From Conoideocrella luteorostrata (Eukaryota > Ascomycota > Sordariomycetes > Hypocreales > Clavicipitaceae), in NCBI GenBank assembly GCA_032433595.1, contig JASWJB010000080.1, positions 79,824-143,823 of the forward strand: 64,000 nt of DNA, in the 5' to 3' direction. The notes under the pieces were generated by a model. That model was not told where the DNA came from. It saw only the letters and a list, made by a program, of their open reading frames with translations, and did no database searches. Below are positions 25,429 to 35,602 of this stretch, one piece after another; positions within the stretch are counted from its first letter, which is position 1, and each line of letters begins with the position of its first letter. The position numbers and the translations under genes are program-made.

Positions 25429-25944
25429 ATGGACTACCTCCCCACCTCCCCAGACGGGCTCACGATCCGCAAAGCCCTCCCATCCGACATCCCCCAAATC
25501 CAACACATGATCTTAACCGCCTTCACCAAATACATCCCCCGGATCGGCAAGCCTCCCGCCCCCATGACGGCCAACTACCACCGCCTGCTCACATCTCACG
25601 ACATCTTCACTCTCCAGCCAGACACGTCTCCTCACGGCAGCCCCAATCATGTTGTCGGTTCAATTGTCCTCCGTGCCGACATGGACTCCAAAGTCATGCA
25701 CATCAACAATCTGGTTGTTGATCCGGAGGCCCAAGGCCGGGGATTCGGCAAAGTACTGCTGAAGTATGCCGAGGATTGGGCCGCAGTGAAGGCGTGCACA
25801 GTAATGGCGCTGTATACGAATGTGAAGATGTTTGAGAATTTTGGTCTGTATGCTAGGCTGGGGTATGAGGAGGTGGATAGGAAGGAGGAAGATGGGTATG
25901 AAAGGGTGTACTTTCGGAAGGAGTTGCGTGAGGCAGAGGTGTAG
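25429..25944 (+). CDS. GNAT family N-acetyltransferase
   Basis: Transfers an acetyl group from acetyl-CoA to an amine; the substrate cannot be predicted. Single exon, 171 aa from ATG at 25429 (MDYLPTSPDG). An in-frame ATG at 25240 would add 63 residues that look like translated 5' UTR and are rejected. GNAT hallmarks: an N-terminal beta-alpha start LTIRKALPSDIPQIQHMI; motif A VVDPEAQGRGFGKVLLKYAE with the Q-x-x-G-x-G acetyl-CoA pyrophosphate loop (about residues 103-110); and the C-terminal motif NFGLYARLGYEEVDR, where the typical Y-x-x-x-G-F/Y sequence lies. The small size fits a single-domain enzyme. Tandem TACTCCG heptamers lie about 25 bp after the stop codon. Confidence 0.88.
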   Translation: MDYLPTSPDGLTIRKALPSDIPQIQHMILTAFTKYIPRIGKPPAPMTANYHRLLTSHDIFTLQPDTSPHGSPNHVVGSIVLRADMDSKVMHINNLVVDPEAQGRGFGKVLLKYAEDWAAVKACTVMALYTNVKMFENFGLYARLGYEEVDRKEEDGYERVYFRKELREAEV

Positions 25945-26352
25945 GAGAAGCTAGTCTACCCTTGTTATTGTACTCCGTACTCCGTATAGGTAGGCAGATA
26001 TCATCCATGCTTTGGTACGCAATGGCATTTGTTGATATATTAAATATGCAGCGACAGAGCAGACGAATAATGAAGTTCTTACTACGGGACAAGTGCAATG
26101 TTGAGAATAATCAAAGTCGCGTGGTTATGCATAAACAAGCTTCTACAGCGCCGTACTCCGGATCAATCAATGTACATTCCCTGGTTCGACCAATTATTAT
26201 CAACATGACATGATATAACATAACCGTCTGCGACTCGTGAATAAACATCTCCCATGAATCAATGAATCCTGTAGCCTGAAATCAAAGTCAGAGCCACACC
26301 ATGGTATCTATCGTCCGCCCCTGAACGCCAACCAATTGACTTCTGTCTGAGC
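25945..26352. other. Convergent 3' intergenic region
   Basis: 408 bp between the GNAT and mcm2 stop codons, AT-rich; carries the tandem heptamer at 25970. No gene seen. Confidence 0.6.
25970..25985 (+). repeat. Tandem heptamer, two units
   Basis: TACTCCGTACTCCGTA, two TACTCCG units head to tail, just 3' of the acetyltransferase gene; one of few copies inside the gene-dense block. Confidence 0.85.
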
Positions 26353-29082
26353 TCATGCAGACACGGCCGCAGCTCTCCTCTGCGAGTTGCCTTTTCTTTG
26401 ACCAGCACCGGGCCGGGACAAAGTGTACTTGGCAAAAGCACGAGACAGAGCCTTTTTGCAGCTGAGCTTCTGGCTTCCCACGAAACTCTCGACAGTCACG
26501 GCAATGGCTCTGTCAATATCCTGAGCTGAACAGTACTCTGACAGGCGCATTCTGCAGAATGCTTCGCTTATACGGATGATGGCTTCAAGATGACGAACCT
26601 AAGGGGAGAAACGATATGTTAGCGATGGTCAGATATAAGAGCGACATGCAGGTGATTGGAAAGACTCACAGTGATGGGATAGGCACCTGTGGCCAAAGAT
26701 TCTCTTCTCATGTCGGCGAACAGACGGGCAACCTTGTCTTCATCCATATGGTACAGCTTCGGGTGGCATCGCTCGCGGGCATACAAGATGTATTTACGAA
26801 GAAGTTCTTGAGAAATTGCACCATCCTTTTGGACTGAAGACCCATTTGTGCCTTGGGTCTCAGCCAGAGCAGAGTCATGCTCTACCTGCATCGAATCCTG
26901 CGTTGCCGTTGTAGACGGATGGCTGCGGCCGTGTGACCCAACAATAAAACGGGCAAGTCGCTCATCCTCCTCCGGCTCAACGGTGTCTCGAACGACGCAG
27001 AGAATGTCGAAACGTGACAAGATGGGTTCGGTAAGGTTTACATTGGCCGAAAATGGTATTGTAGAGTTGTACCGACCACCCTGAGGGTTAGCGGCTGCAA
27101 TAATGCCGCATCGCGCCTGTAATGTCGTCACAATGCCAGCCTTGGAAATGGAGATTGTTTGCTGTTCCATGGCTTCGTGAATAGAAGTTCGATCCTGGTC
27201 ATTCATCTTATCAAATTCGTCGATGAGACATGTGCCACGATCAGCCAACACCAACGCACCACCTTCGAGGGTCCATTCGCTTGTCAGAGGATCTCTACGA
27301 ACACTTGCCGTCAAACCAACTGCACTGGCGCCCTGACCAGTTGCAAAAACTGCTCTGTGAGCAGTCTTTTCAACGTACTTAAGTACTTGAGACTTCGCGG
27401 TACCGGGGTCACCAAGAAGCAAGACATTGATGTCTCCACGAATGTGATGTTGGCCTTTGGTGGTCTTGGCAACACCGCCGAACAGTGATAGGGCTACTGC
27501 AGTCTTGATATCGGTGTGGCCGTAGATACTAGGTGCCATAGAATTGACAATCTTGTCCACAATGTTGGGGTCTCGGGAGAGCTTGCGGATTTCGTGCTCG
27601 TCTTCCTCAGTCATGCGGAATCCAGCCAACTGGTCGTGTGATTTGATGACATTGTTTGCCTCCAAGATGGTGGCAAACACAGGGAAGCCGTTTCTGTTGT
27701 TGAGCTGTGCATCGTAATTGTTGCGATAGATACCAGTCACTTCGATTTCCTCGCCAGGCTTAGCGTTGTCGATGAGATCCCACAAGAGAACGACTTCGCG
27801 AGTTCGGGGCAAACGGCCAGCAGGAACCGTGCCTGGTGACTCCTGCAGAGTCAACTTTTGATAGTTGCGATAGACAGTCTTTTCTGAGTTCAGAGTGAAG
27901 GGGCCTCGGGACTGGCAGCTCTGGCAGTACGTGATTTTGACTTCAACGTTGGACTCTTGTTGGAACGGGCCCAACGTAATGCCACACTTGGTGCAGTCAA
28001 ACTTGACGTACTTCAATTGAGGAAACACACCACTTCGGCGCGTGACAACCCCGCTGACGCGGACGAGACAATTCAAATGAGACTGACGGAGTTGCCGAAG
28101 AGTGTAGTGCACTGGCAAGTCAAAAATGCGCACATGGATTTCGGAGTGAATGCGCTCGTAATCGGGGTAGTGCAAAAGAACAACGTCCATGGCGACTTCG
28201 TCAAAGAGTTTCAGCATTTCTGCAGGGGCATTGGCCAAAAAATAGGCCAATATAGCTTTGCTCTCAGATAAGTGCTCATAGGATACCTCTAGTGACTCAG
28301 CGTTGATTTCACCAAGGGTTCGGATGCGGTTACCATACACCGAAGATCCAGAGGCATCGATATAAGATGTCAAGAAAGCTTTGAATTCGCGCTTGATCGT
28401 TCTCTGAACTGGCGGCTGCGAGACCCATTCAGTAACGTTGGATGCCTTTACATCACCCAGTGCCTCTAGTGAGAGCTCTTCGTCCATAATGTCGGCGTCC
28501 ATGGCTTCATCTGGGTCCTCGTCGTAGTGGTGGCGTCGACGACGAGGTTGTGCCGTCAGGTCAATGTCACCATCATCATCGTCGCCAGGCAAAAATGCCG
28601 CAGGAATTCTCTGTCGGCGAGCGACTTCCCTGTCACGTCGAGCAAGCTGCGCTTCCAATCGTCGTCTTTCTCCCATATCCATCTGGTCGTAGTCGCCCTC
28701 GTCATCAAGTCCAATGCCTTCGTAGGCATCGTCCTCGCGAGCTCTGTAATCAGCTTCAAATCCCTCTCGGAACAAGTCAACATCATCATCGGCCATCTCG
28801 TCGATATCATCAATGTCATCTTGGATCTCGGGCTGATCGTCCTCCACATCATCATCGTCTTCCACCCCGTGTGATATGTTGAAAGGGGCTGGCGGAGACG
28901 ATGGCATTGGGCTTGAACCAGGCCCGACTGATGAAGTAGCATCATTACCGCCGGCTCGCGAGCGTTTTCGACTGGACCGAGGACCGGATCCCCGGTTGCC
29001 AGAGGTCGGGTTATCGTGAAGAGGGGAACTGAATGAAGATTAGTACTTGCTTGTACAAGAATTCGCGAACAGCATACCTCAT
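26353..29082 (-). CDS. mcm2: DNA replication licensing factor MCM2
   Basis: Subunit of the hexameric MCM2-7 replicative helicase, in the nucleus. Three exons (29078-29082, 26670-29028, 26353-26598) encode 869 aa, with introns of 49 bp (29029-29077) and 71 bp (26599-26669) that have consensus ends and CTAAT/CTAAC branch sites. The first exon is only ATGAG; splicing gives MSSPLHDNPTSG and recovers the basic and acidic N-terminal tail typical of MCM2. Visible: an acidic tail to about residue 200; zinc finger CTKC...CQSC (about 345-370); Walker A GDPGTAKSQ (about 540); Walker B LIDEFDKMN (about 602); arginine finger SRFD (about 671); and the C-terminal winged-helix region. VPAGRLPRTREVVL and EGGALVLADRG fit MCM2 rather than MCM3-7. 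The upstream MCB boxes suggest G1/S control. Confidence 0.97.
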
Positions 29083-29656
29083 TGCCCGGATTTGGACTGC
29101 TATGAACTTTTTTTCCACAAGAATATATAGCGGAAGTAAAGGCGAAGTGTAGAGATTGGCGGAGGGGAATATCGCCAGGCACTGGAGGCACAAAACAGAA
29201 AGTGTGGAAATGAGGGCGGCACGAAGATGATGTGGGACGAAGGGAGCTGCTACTTTCGCGTCAAGCATTCGCAAGTCGCGAAGACGCGTTGAGTGGTTGG
29301 ACGCTAAGCCAAATTGAGGATTACGCGTAGAGTGGTTGCTCCACAGTTGCGCCAAGAGTGCAAGAGACTGACATAATAAAGCAGCCATAGTTTGCGCTTT
29401 AACACATAGTCTGTAGTCCCACACCATTTGTCACTCTTGTTTGCCATCGTCCCAGACTGCGCCAGTAACTAGAAATAGGAAGGGTCCACATCAAGCCGTG
29501 ACCACATCGGCTTGCTTCACTGCATCCAGTTGCGTCGCATTGCTGAAGCATCGTCATCAAACCCCTAATTGTCGTACAATTTATTTGAGTAAAGTTATTT
29601 TGTAGCATCATTTTGCACATCACCTTACTGAGAGACGAACACGAGCTCTGCGCATC
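29083..29656. other. Divergent promoter region of mcm2 and the UBR7-like gene
   Basis: 574 bp between two start codons transcribed away from each other. It contains a 17-bp direct repeat with ACGCGT boxes (29284-29340). No gene seen. Confidence 0.75.
29284..29328 (-). promoter_or_regulatory. Two MCB (ACGCGT) cell-cycle boxes
   Basis: ACGCGT occurs at 29284-29289 and 29323-29328, about 200-245 bp upstream of the mcm2 start. Each is followed by (T/A)GAGTGGTTG, so a 17-bp unit is repeated directly with two mismatches, 39 bp apart. In yeasts ACGCGT is bound by MBF (Mbp1-Swi6) and drives G1/S genes, MCM genes included; a role here is inferred. Confidence 0.65.
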
Positions 29657-31385
29657 ATGTCGACCGATCCGCCGCAAGACATAGCTCCTGCAGCTCGTAG
29701 CAATAGCTTCTCCCAGCAATCGCAAGCCTCGGACGACTCACAGACCGCGGCTGAGTACGAATCAATGCTTTGATCCAGTACACAAATTAATAACCTCTTG
29801 CTGACTTTGCATAGATTTCTTCGCGATCAAGAGCTGCTTGAAGCCGACGCGCGTGAAGCACTCCCATATGTATGTGCTATTCCGCAGATGCATCTTGAAC
29901 CGCTCCATCAACTTCGCTAACACTTTCTAGAGTATTGAAACGTGCACCAAGATTCTCGGACCTCTTCGACAGAGTGTCTTTGCTTGCTTGACATGCAACC
30001 CGGCCCCAAGCAAGTCATCCGATGGTTGGAATCCAGCAGGCGTATGCTATGCCTGTTCGGTCCAATGCCATGGCGAGCACACACTTGTTGAGATATTCCA
30101 GAAACGAAACTTTACTTGCGACTGCGGAACAACAAGAATCCCCAAAGAAAGCCCTTGCGCTTTGCGAACGAATGAGCAGACCAACACCAGAGGCAACGTA
30201 CACTCGGAGGAGCCAAACGCCAATAACAAATACAACAAGAATTTTCGCAACATCTTCTGTGGGTGCGAATGTGATTACGACCCGTTTCAACAAAAAGGCA
30301 CCATGTTTCAGTGCCTAGGTCTCGGAACTCACGAGACGGGAGGCTGTGGCGAGGACTGGTACCACCCAGGCTGTCTCGTCGGAACAGGTCCCAAATGGTT
30401 TGAGAAGATGGAGGGTGGCACTAAGAGAAAGGCATCTACCGGTGGACCGAATGGAAACGGACTGGCTACTATTTCGGAGGGCGACGAAGATCAAACCGAC
30501 GGCCCCACGAATAATAAGGCAGACGTGACTGTGGTCGATGACGAAGACGATCCACCAATGCCTCCTGGTTTCCCTGACGAAGACAATTTTGAAGGCTTTC
30601 TTTGCTACAAGTGCGTGGATGCCAATCCTTGGATCAAACCTTACGCTGGCACTTCTGGCTTTCTTCCAGCTGTCTTTTACAATCCGTCCAACAGTAATGA
30701 CGTCGCGAAGTCTGAGGATGAAGGCACCTCCGCGAAGCGCAAGGCCGAAGATGACGTTGAAGAGCTATCTGAAGCCAAACGCGTCAAGAGCGACGCAGAA
30801 GAACCTATCGCAGACGAAATTGAGACCAATGTAGACAGCAATCCAGCTGCTGCTGAAGACACAATCCTCAAGGCTGAAGACGTTTCGTCATTAGGCTGCA
30901 AGCTTCCCAATCTCCCCAGAGCACCAGCGGGACGATTCTCGCTGTTTTTCAAGGACGGATTCCGCGACCAGCTATGCCAATGCTCAGACTGCTACCGAAT
31001 CCTCAATAATCACCCCCAACTACTCGAGGAAGAGGAAGTCTATGAGCCACCCCTCTCAGACGGCGGTGCGTCTCAAGACGGAGGCTCCACACACGGCAGC
31101 GGCAGTCTTCTCGAACGAGGCGAGAGCGCTCTACGCAACGTCGATCGCGTCAGGGCGATAGAGGGCGTCATGGCATACAACCATCTCAAGGAGCAGCTGA
31201 AGCCGTTCTTTCAGCAGTTTGCTGAGAGTGGCAAGGCTGTTGGTGCGGAAGATATAAAGTCCTACTTTGCCAAGTTGCGAGGAGATGAGCAGGACATAAA
31301 GGAGGCAGGGCAGGCGGCCGCCACCGGCTCCAAGGATGGAGATGGTGGCGATGGGGACAAGAGGCATGAACAAAGTGGCTATTAA
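29657..31385 (+). CDS. UBR7: UBR-box/PHD protein, UBR7/Mlo2 family (putative E3 ubiquitin ligase)
   Basis: Metazoan homologues act as E3 ligases on chromatin; the fission yeast relative is Mlo2. Three exons (29657-29754, 29815-29869, 29931-31385) encode 535 aa, with introns of 60 and 61 bp. Splicing joins SQTAAE-FLRDQELLEADAR and then LPY-SIETCTK and supplies the N-terminus missing from the long open frame. Visible: a UBR zinc box (about residues 65-125) with CLTCNP, GVCYACSVQCHGEHTL and RNFTCDCGT; a PHD-like metal-binding region starting at FCGCECDYDP and GEDWYHPGC (about 155-200) and closing at GFLCYKCVDANPW (about 275); acidic linkers; NLS-like SAKRKAED and AKRVKSD; and a conserved C-terminal part with CQCSDCYRI. 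Divergent from mcm2 with a 574-bp shared promoter region. The family call is secure; ligase activity is inferred. Confidence 0.92.
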
Positions 31386-31724
31386 GACGAGCTGTTGCGT
31401 CGATTTACGATGGGTCATGGGTTGGTAAGATTTGGCGTTGATGTAACAGATTGTAATTCGATGTTCGCACAGGGCATGAGCAGATGGTATTCCGTATCTC
31501 AAACCCGGAATTAGGCTTCTTTGGCAGTACCAAAAGGGGAAGCAGGGAACTATTAAGTGAGACGAAGCGTTGCTGCGGCGGGCGAGACGAAATTTTGGTC
31601 AAAACACGAGCATATCTTCCAGGCAAGCCATTCAAAGTGCAATGCCATTATTTGATACATATCATATACGAAAGGGTATTTCTTCTATCCAGTTCACCAA
31701 GTAAACGCATCAACGAACTCAACA
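31386..31724. other. Convergent 3' intergenic region
   Basis: 339 bp between two stop codons, AT-rich in its right half. No gene seen. Confidence 0.6.
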
Positions 31725-32977
31725 CTATTGTCCGGTAGACCCTGTACTCGATGCCGCGCTGGATGGCCGCGGTGGCGGCACTGGCATGGCCCTCCCAGCC
31801 GACTCTTCTCTCTGCATAGCAATGCCTCCCATCATGCTCAAATGCGTAGCCATCTGTCCTCCCGGGCCCCCTTCCCCATCCTCCTCCATCTGCGCCTCCA
31901 TCATCTGCTCCTGCGCCGCCCTCTGCTCCAGCTCCCTCAGCCTCTGCTTCTCGGACGAATCAATCATGTCGTCATCGCCACTCCAATACGGATCATCGTC
32001 ATCCAGCTCCGGCATGGCCATTCTCTTCCAAAACCTCAGCTGCTGCCTCATGGCCGTCCTGTCCACCCTTCGGTCCCACCTCTTTTCATCCTCGTCGTAT
32101 TTCCGCCGGAACTGTCGCAGATTCTCGTTCGCTCGCCCGGCGTGCGTCTTCATCTCCCAGATTTGTTCGCGCAGCCGGCTGTTTTCTTGGCGCGCCTCGT
32201 CGAGCTGACTCCTGTATGAGCGATGCCAGGATGCCACGTCGGCGACGTGTTTGAATTTGTATTCGTGGAACTGCTTTAGCATGAGGGCCAGAGCATTGGC
32301 GTATTGGGAGAGGAGCGTAGCGTTGGCATCACGAGAGAAGGTGGCTTTTTCGAGGGCTTCAGAGAGTATAGAGACGAGAGTGTCGAGATCTTGGTTTTCG
32401 GCTGGGCACGCTTGTTAGATGCGAAATGGTAATTTTTAAATTTGTAATTTTTTGGGTGTATATTGGAGGTGTTGGAAGTATATGTACCTTGAAGCTCGGC
32501 GGCAGCAGAGCCTATCAATTCGTCATTTGATAAACCTTGGCTCTTGGCTCTGTTGCGCACCTTGCCCAGCCCGCTGACGATGTCTTCCGTCATCCTCCTG
32601 TTGTCGGCCAACTGGCGGCTCAACTCCTCCACCATCGCGTAGATGTAATTCAGCTCGGCCTGGTGACCTGCAGGCGTAGGACCAGTGGGGAAGGATGGCC
32701 CGCCTCCTCCTGCTCCTGCTCCTACTCCTCCTCCAGCAGCCATGTTGGCGCCATTGACACCGTTCATGGCGAGTGGTTGGTGATGCTGGAGCGGCTGCCC
32801 CAGCGGCTGCTGGTAACGACCGGATGGGTGAGCCGGCGAGACAGGGCGCTGATAAGGCTGATGCTGCTGTAGCGGTTGCAGCTGCGCCTGTGCTTGTGTT
32901 TGTGCTTGGAGTTGGGGCTGCTGGTTCGAAGTGTTCGAAATGGAGCTGAGGTCAGTCAAGGGCAGGATAAAAGTCAT
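31725..32977 (-). CDS. Coiled-coil protein of unknown function with Q-rich N-terminus
   Basis: I do not recognise the family. Two exons (32488-32977, 31725-32401) with an 86-bp intron (donor GTACAT, branch CTAAC, acceptor CCCAG) encode 388 aa from MTFILPLTDL. An in-frame ATG six codons upstream (32995) would give 394 aa. The N-terminal 100 residues are Q/P/H-rich and end in a Gly/Ala run. A helical core begins at LNYIYAMVEELSRQLADNRR (about residue 115) and continues across the splice through ENQDLDTLVSILSEAL, MLKQFHEYKFKHV and SYRSQLDEARQENSRLREQ, consistent with a long coiled coil to about residue 290. An acidic stretch and a Pro/Ser-rich tail ending PSSAASSTGSTGQ follow. The even amino-acid logic across the splice supports a real gene. 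Probably soluble; no signal peptide or membrane helix. Confidence 0.82.
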
Positions 32978-35602
32978 GGTGGAGAGCACGAGCACCCGTT
33001 TGGTCTGATGGTGGATGGCACTACTCTGGCCCGGGGGTTAGTTGTGGAGCTGCCCTTGACACCAGTGTGGTTGTTGTAGGGAGAGGAGTGCGTCGTGAAG
33101 GCCTGGCGGAGTCTTGTCGGTGCGGTTTGTGAAGTAGGTGCGTGAAAACATCTACCATCTCTCTAGTATATTCAACGTGTTGCAGCTCTCTAGGCCTGAG
33201 AGAAAGAGTACTACAACTTTTGTGGGATCATTGGCCGGTCAGTTCTTTTTCTCTTTTTGTCCCTTTTTTGTGCTGCCTGCCTTTCGTGTTCAATTTCTAT
33301 TCTGCCGGCTGTCGCATCAGCGTCTAGTGCGCGACTCTCTTACAACTACCAGACTCGAATTAAACGTGACATCTATTGTCTGGCTCCTACGGAATACTGT
33401 CATTTTTACGAAGCAGTCTAGCTTAGTAGTATAGAAGGCACAAAGCCTGTCGAAAGATCCAGACTATAGCCGAACTAACCATTAGAGTGAGCGTCGCGAC
33501 TACCCTACAGCCGGCTAGTATGTTTTTTAAGTTGGTGTAATCAACCGCGCAAGTTCATGTTCTTAGCCACTCTGTCGATGAAATATTGTACAAGGCTTAT
33601 TTTTTTACTTCCTCGGGATCTGTAGCTGTTGGTTGGTTGGTTGATTAGTTGACTCATGTTGTGTTTCGAGTGATCGATATGTCGGTAATCGCAGTTTGTA
33701 CTCGTTATTGTGACTTACTCCGTTGAAGTATATACGTTTGCTAGTGCACGCCAGGATATTCAGGTGAATCGCGGTACTGTACTCCATGCATGTCACAATA
33801 ACGCGGGCAATCGATTCACGATCTTGTCTCATACCAGCGCGGCCAGCTTCAAAACTCGTCAATTGGCAGCACCAGAGGGCTATCGGACCGACAAAGTTGT
33901 CAATGCGAAGACCCGTCGTCTGGGTAATGTCGATCACCAGCCTCGAAACTACGTTAGCCTGATGGTTAGTCTGATGGCCGGCGCAGATGCCAAGCAATGT
34001 GTTAGCAACCCAAAAAATCGTGGGGTCTACCTCCAGACCTGCAGCTCCGGATGGGCGGGGAGGTGGCCTTGCAAGACAATTAACTAAAACACATTGCCGA
34101 GACCACCGATTCGGGATATCACCACGCCATGTGTAAGCAAGTAATGGGGGTGATGAGTTCGGTGAAACAAAACATTCAAAATCATGATATAATTCAGAGG
34201 CATGACCCAAATTGACCATAGCAGCAGAACCTAGCTGCGCGCTCTCGACAAAGCCGTTGTTGCAATATAACGTTATGCATGCGGGTTCACTCTGGGATGG
34301 AGCTCAGAGTGATGCGGACAGGGAATAGCTTCAACTAAGGGCGGCTGGTGTCGCTTAAATTTAAGGAGGACGTTGATATTTTATCCGGCAGAGTGGGACA
34401 GAACAGAGTGTCTTTTTGTTCTTCCTCCGATACATTGATACTCGCTTGCGGCCTCGGGGACCTCAAGGTAGGCTAATGAGAGACAACGTACCTCAGTGAC
34501 GACAAGAAATCTCTGCAAACCGGTGAAAGCCCCCAGCGGCTGTCAAGGAACTTTGGCTTCTTCAGCCAAGCCATTCATTGTTTGCATTCGGCCCGGCTAT
34601 TGGGCCCGATTTTCGACGGTAGGGATATTGTACAAATCTGCATTTCCCTTCCCCAGCCACATGCTCCAATGATATGCCGGCCGCGACGTATTAAGATGCT
34701 GTGGAGCCGTACTTTTTCTGGTCGTTGCAAGAGTGGCTCTTTGGATGCAGTGAGCACGAACCATCAAGCTTATTCAACTCGGAAATAACTTAATTCAGCC
34801 GACCTCGCAGACATACAGATAACTATGTATAACACAAATCAATATAGGCATTCCGAGATCGTGGGGATCGTCATTCGCCCCCCAACAAGCCACGGGAAAC
34901 AAGCCGCAAGCTCACCACCTGTCGTTGTCCCATCCGGAAAAAGTCAGACATGGTTGACGTCGGCCCTATGTCGCTCGAATGGCTTGCACGAAGCCCACAG
35001 ACCTAGTATTTCTGGGTCGAACACTCCTCAACACCGGACGATGCTGACCCGATCTCCGCCGTGGCAGCGTCGCTTCGTTCTTTTGCTTGAGGGAAGTCTT
35101 GGACTGGATCCCCCGCAGCGCCACCAGCCGGGGTGGTCTCTCCACGATGGCTTGAGCGGAGTCTCCGCATCTTTCTGAATGCCCTAGCCTTGCTAGCTTA
35201 GCTCCCCTGTCCTTCGTCATCTCCGGCCGTCGTCGTCGACTGGGAACTCTACGTTATAGTACTCTGTAGCGTAGCAACAGACTAGGCCTTGTCCCCGTTG
35301 AGAACGGGAGGTGCAGCTGTAATAGAAAAGTCTCGGGAAGGCACCCATGGAGAGACTCAGTTGGGGAAGGAAAGGAGGGGCGGTGGAGTTAACGCAGCAG
35401 ACAACTGGAAACCGACGCTCGTCAACGACTTCGCATATATTACATCACTCTGTGAGGGGATGGGTTGCTCTTGGGCTTATAAGTAAGTCTGTTGAGCCCA
35501 TTTGATTACAGACTAGCCAGAGTTTTCTTCCTCTGTTCAGCTGGACCTCACCTATTATCCTCCTCCGCTCTCTGACCTGCACCAGTAATTGCAGTGCCAG
35601 CC
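32978..35602. other. Intergenic region, about 2.6 kb
   Basis: Contains the presumed promoters of the coiled-coil gene and the GH31 gene. A 204-codon minus-strand frame (33605-34219) has no recognisable domain. Only weak heptamer relatives occur (TACTCTG near 35260). Nothing else seen. Confidence 0.5.

Noticed and set aside
33605..34219. 204-codon minus-strand open frame, possibly a decayed gene.
   Set aside because: No motif recognised and no splice extension found; it cannot be distinguished from chance. A protein search would decide.
35370..35395. CreA-type carbon-repression sites upstream of the GH31 gene.
   Set aside because: Only a single loose match to the short degenerate consensus, no more than expected by chance.
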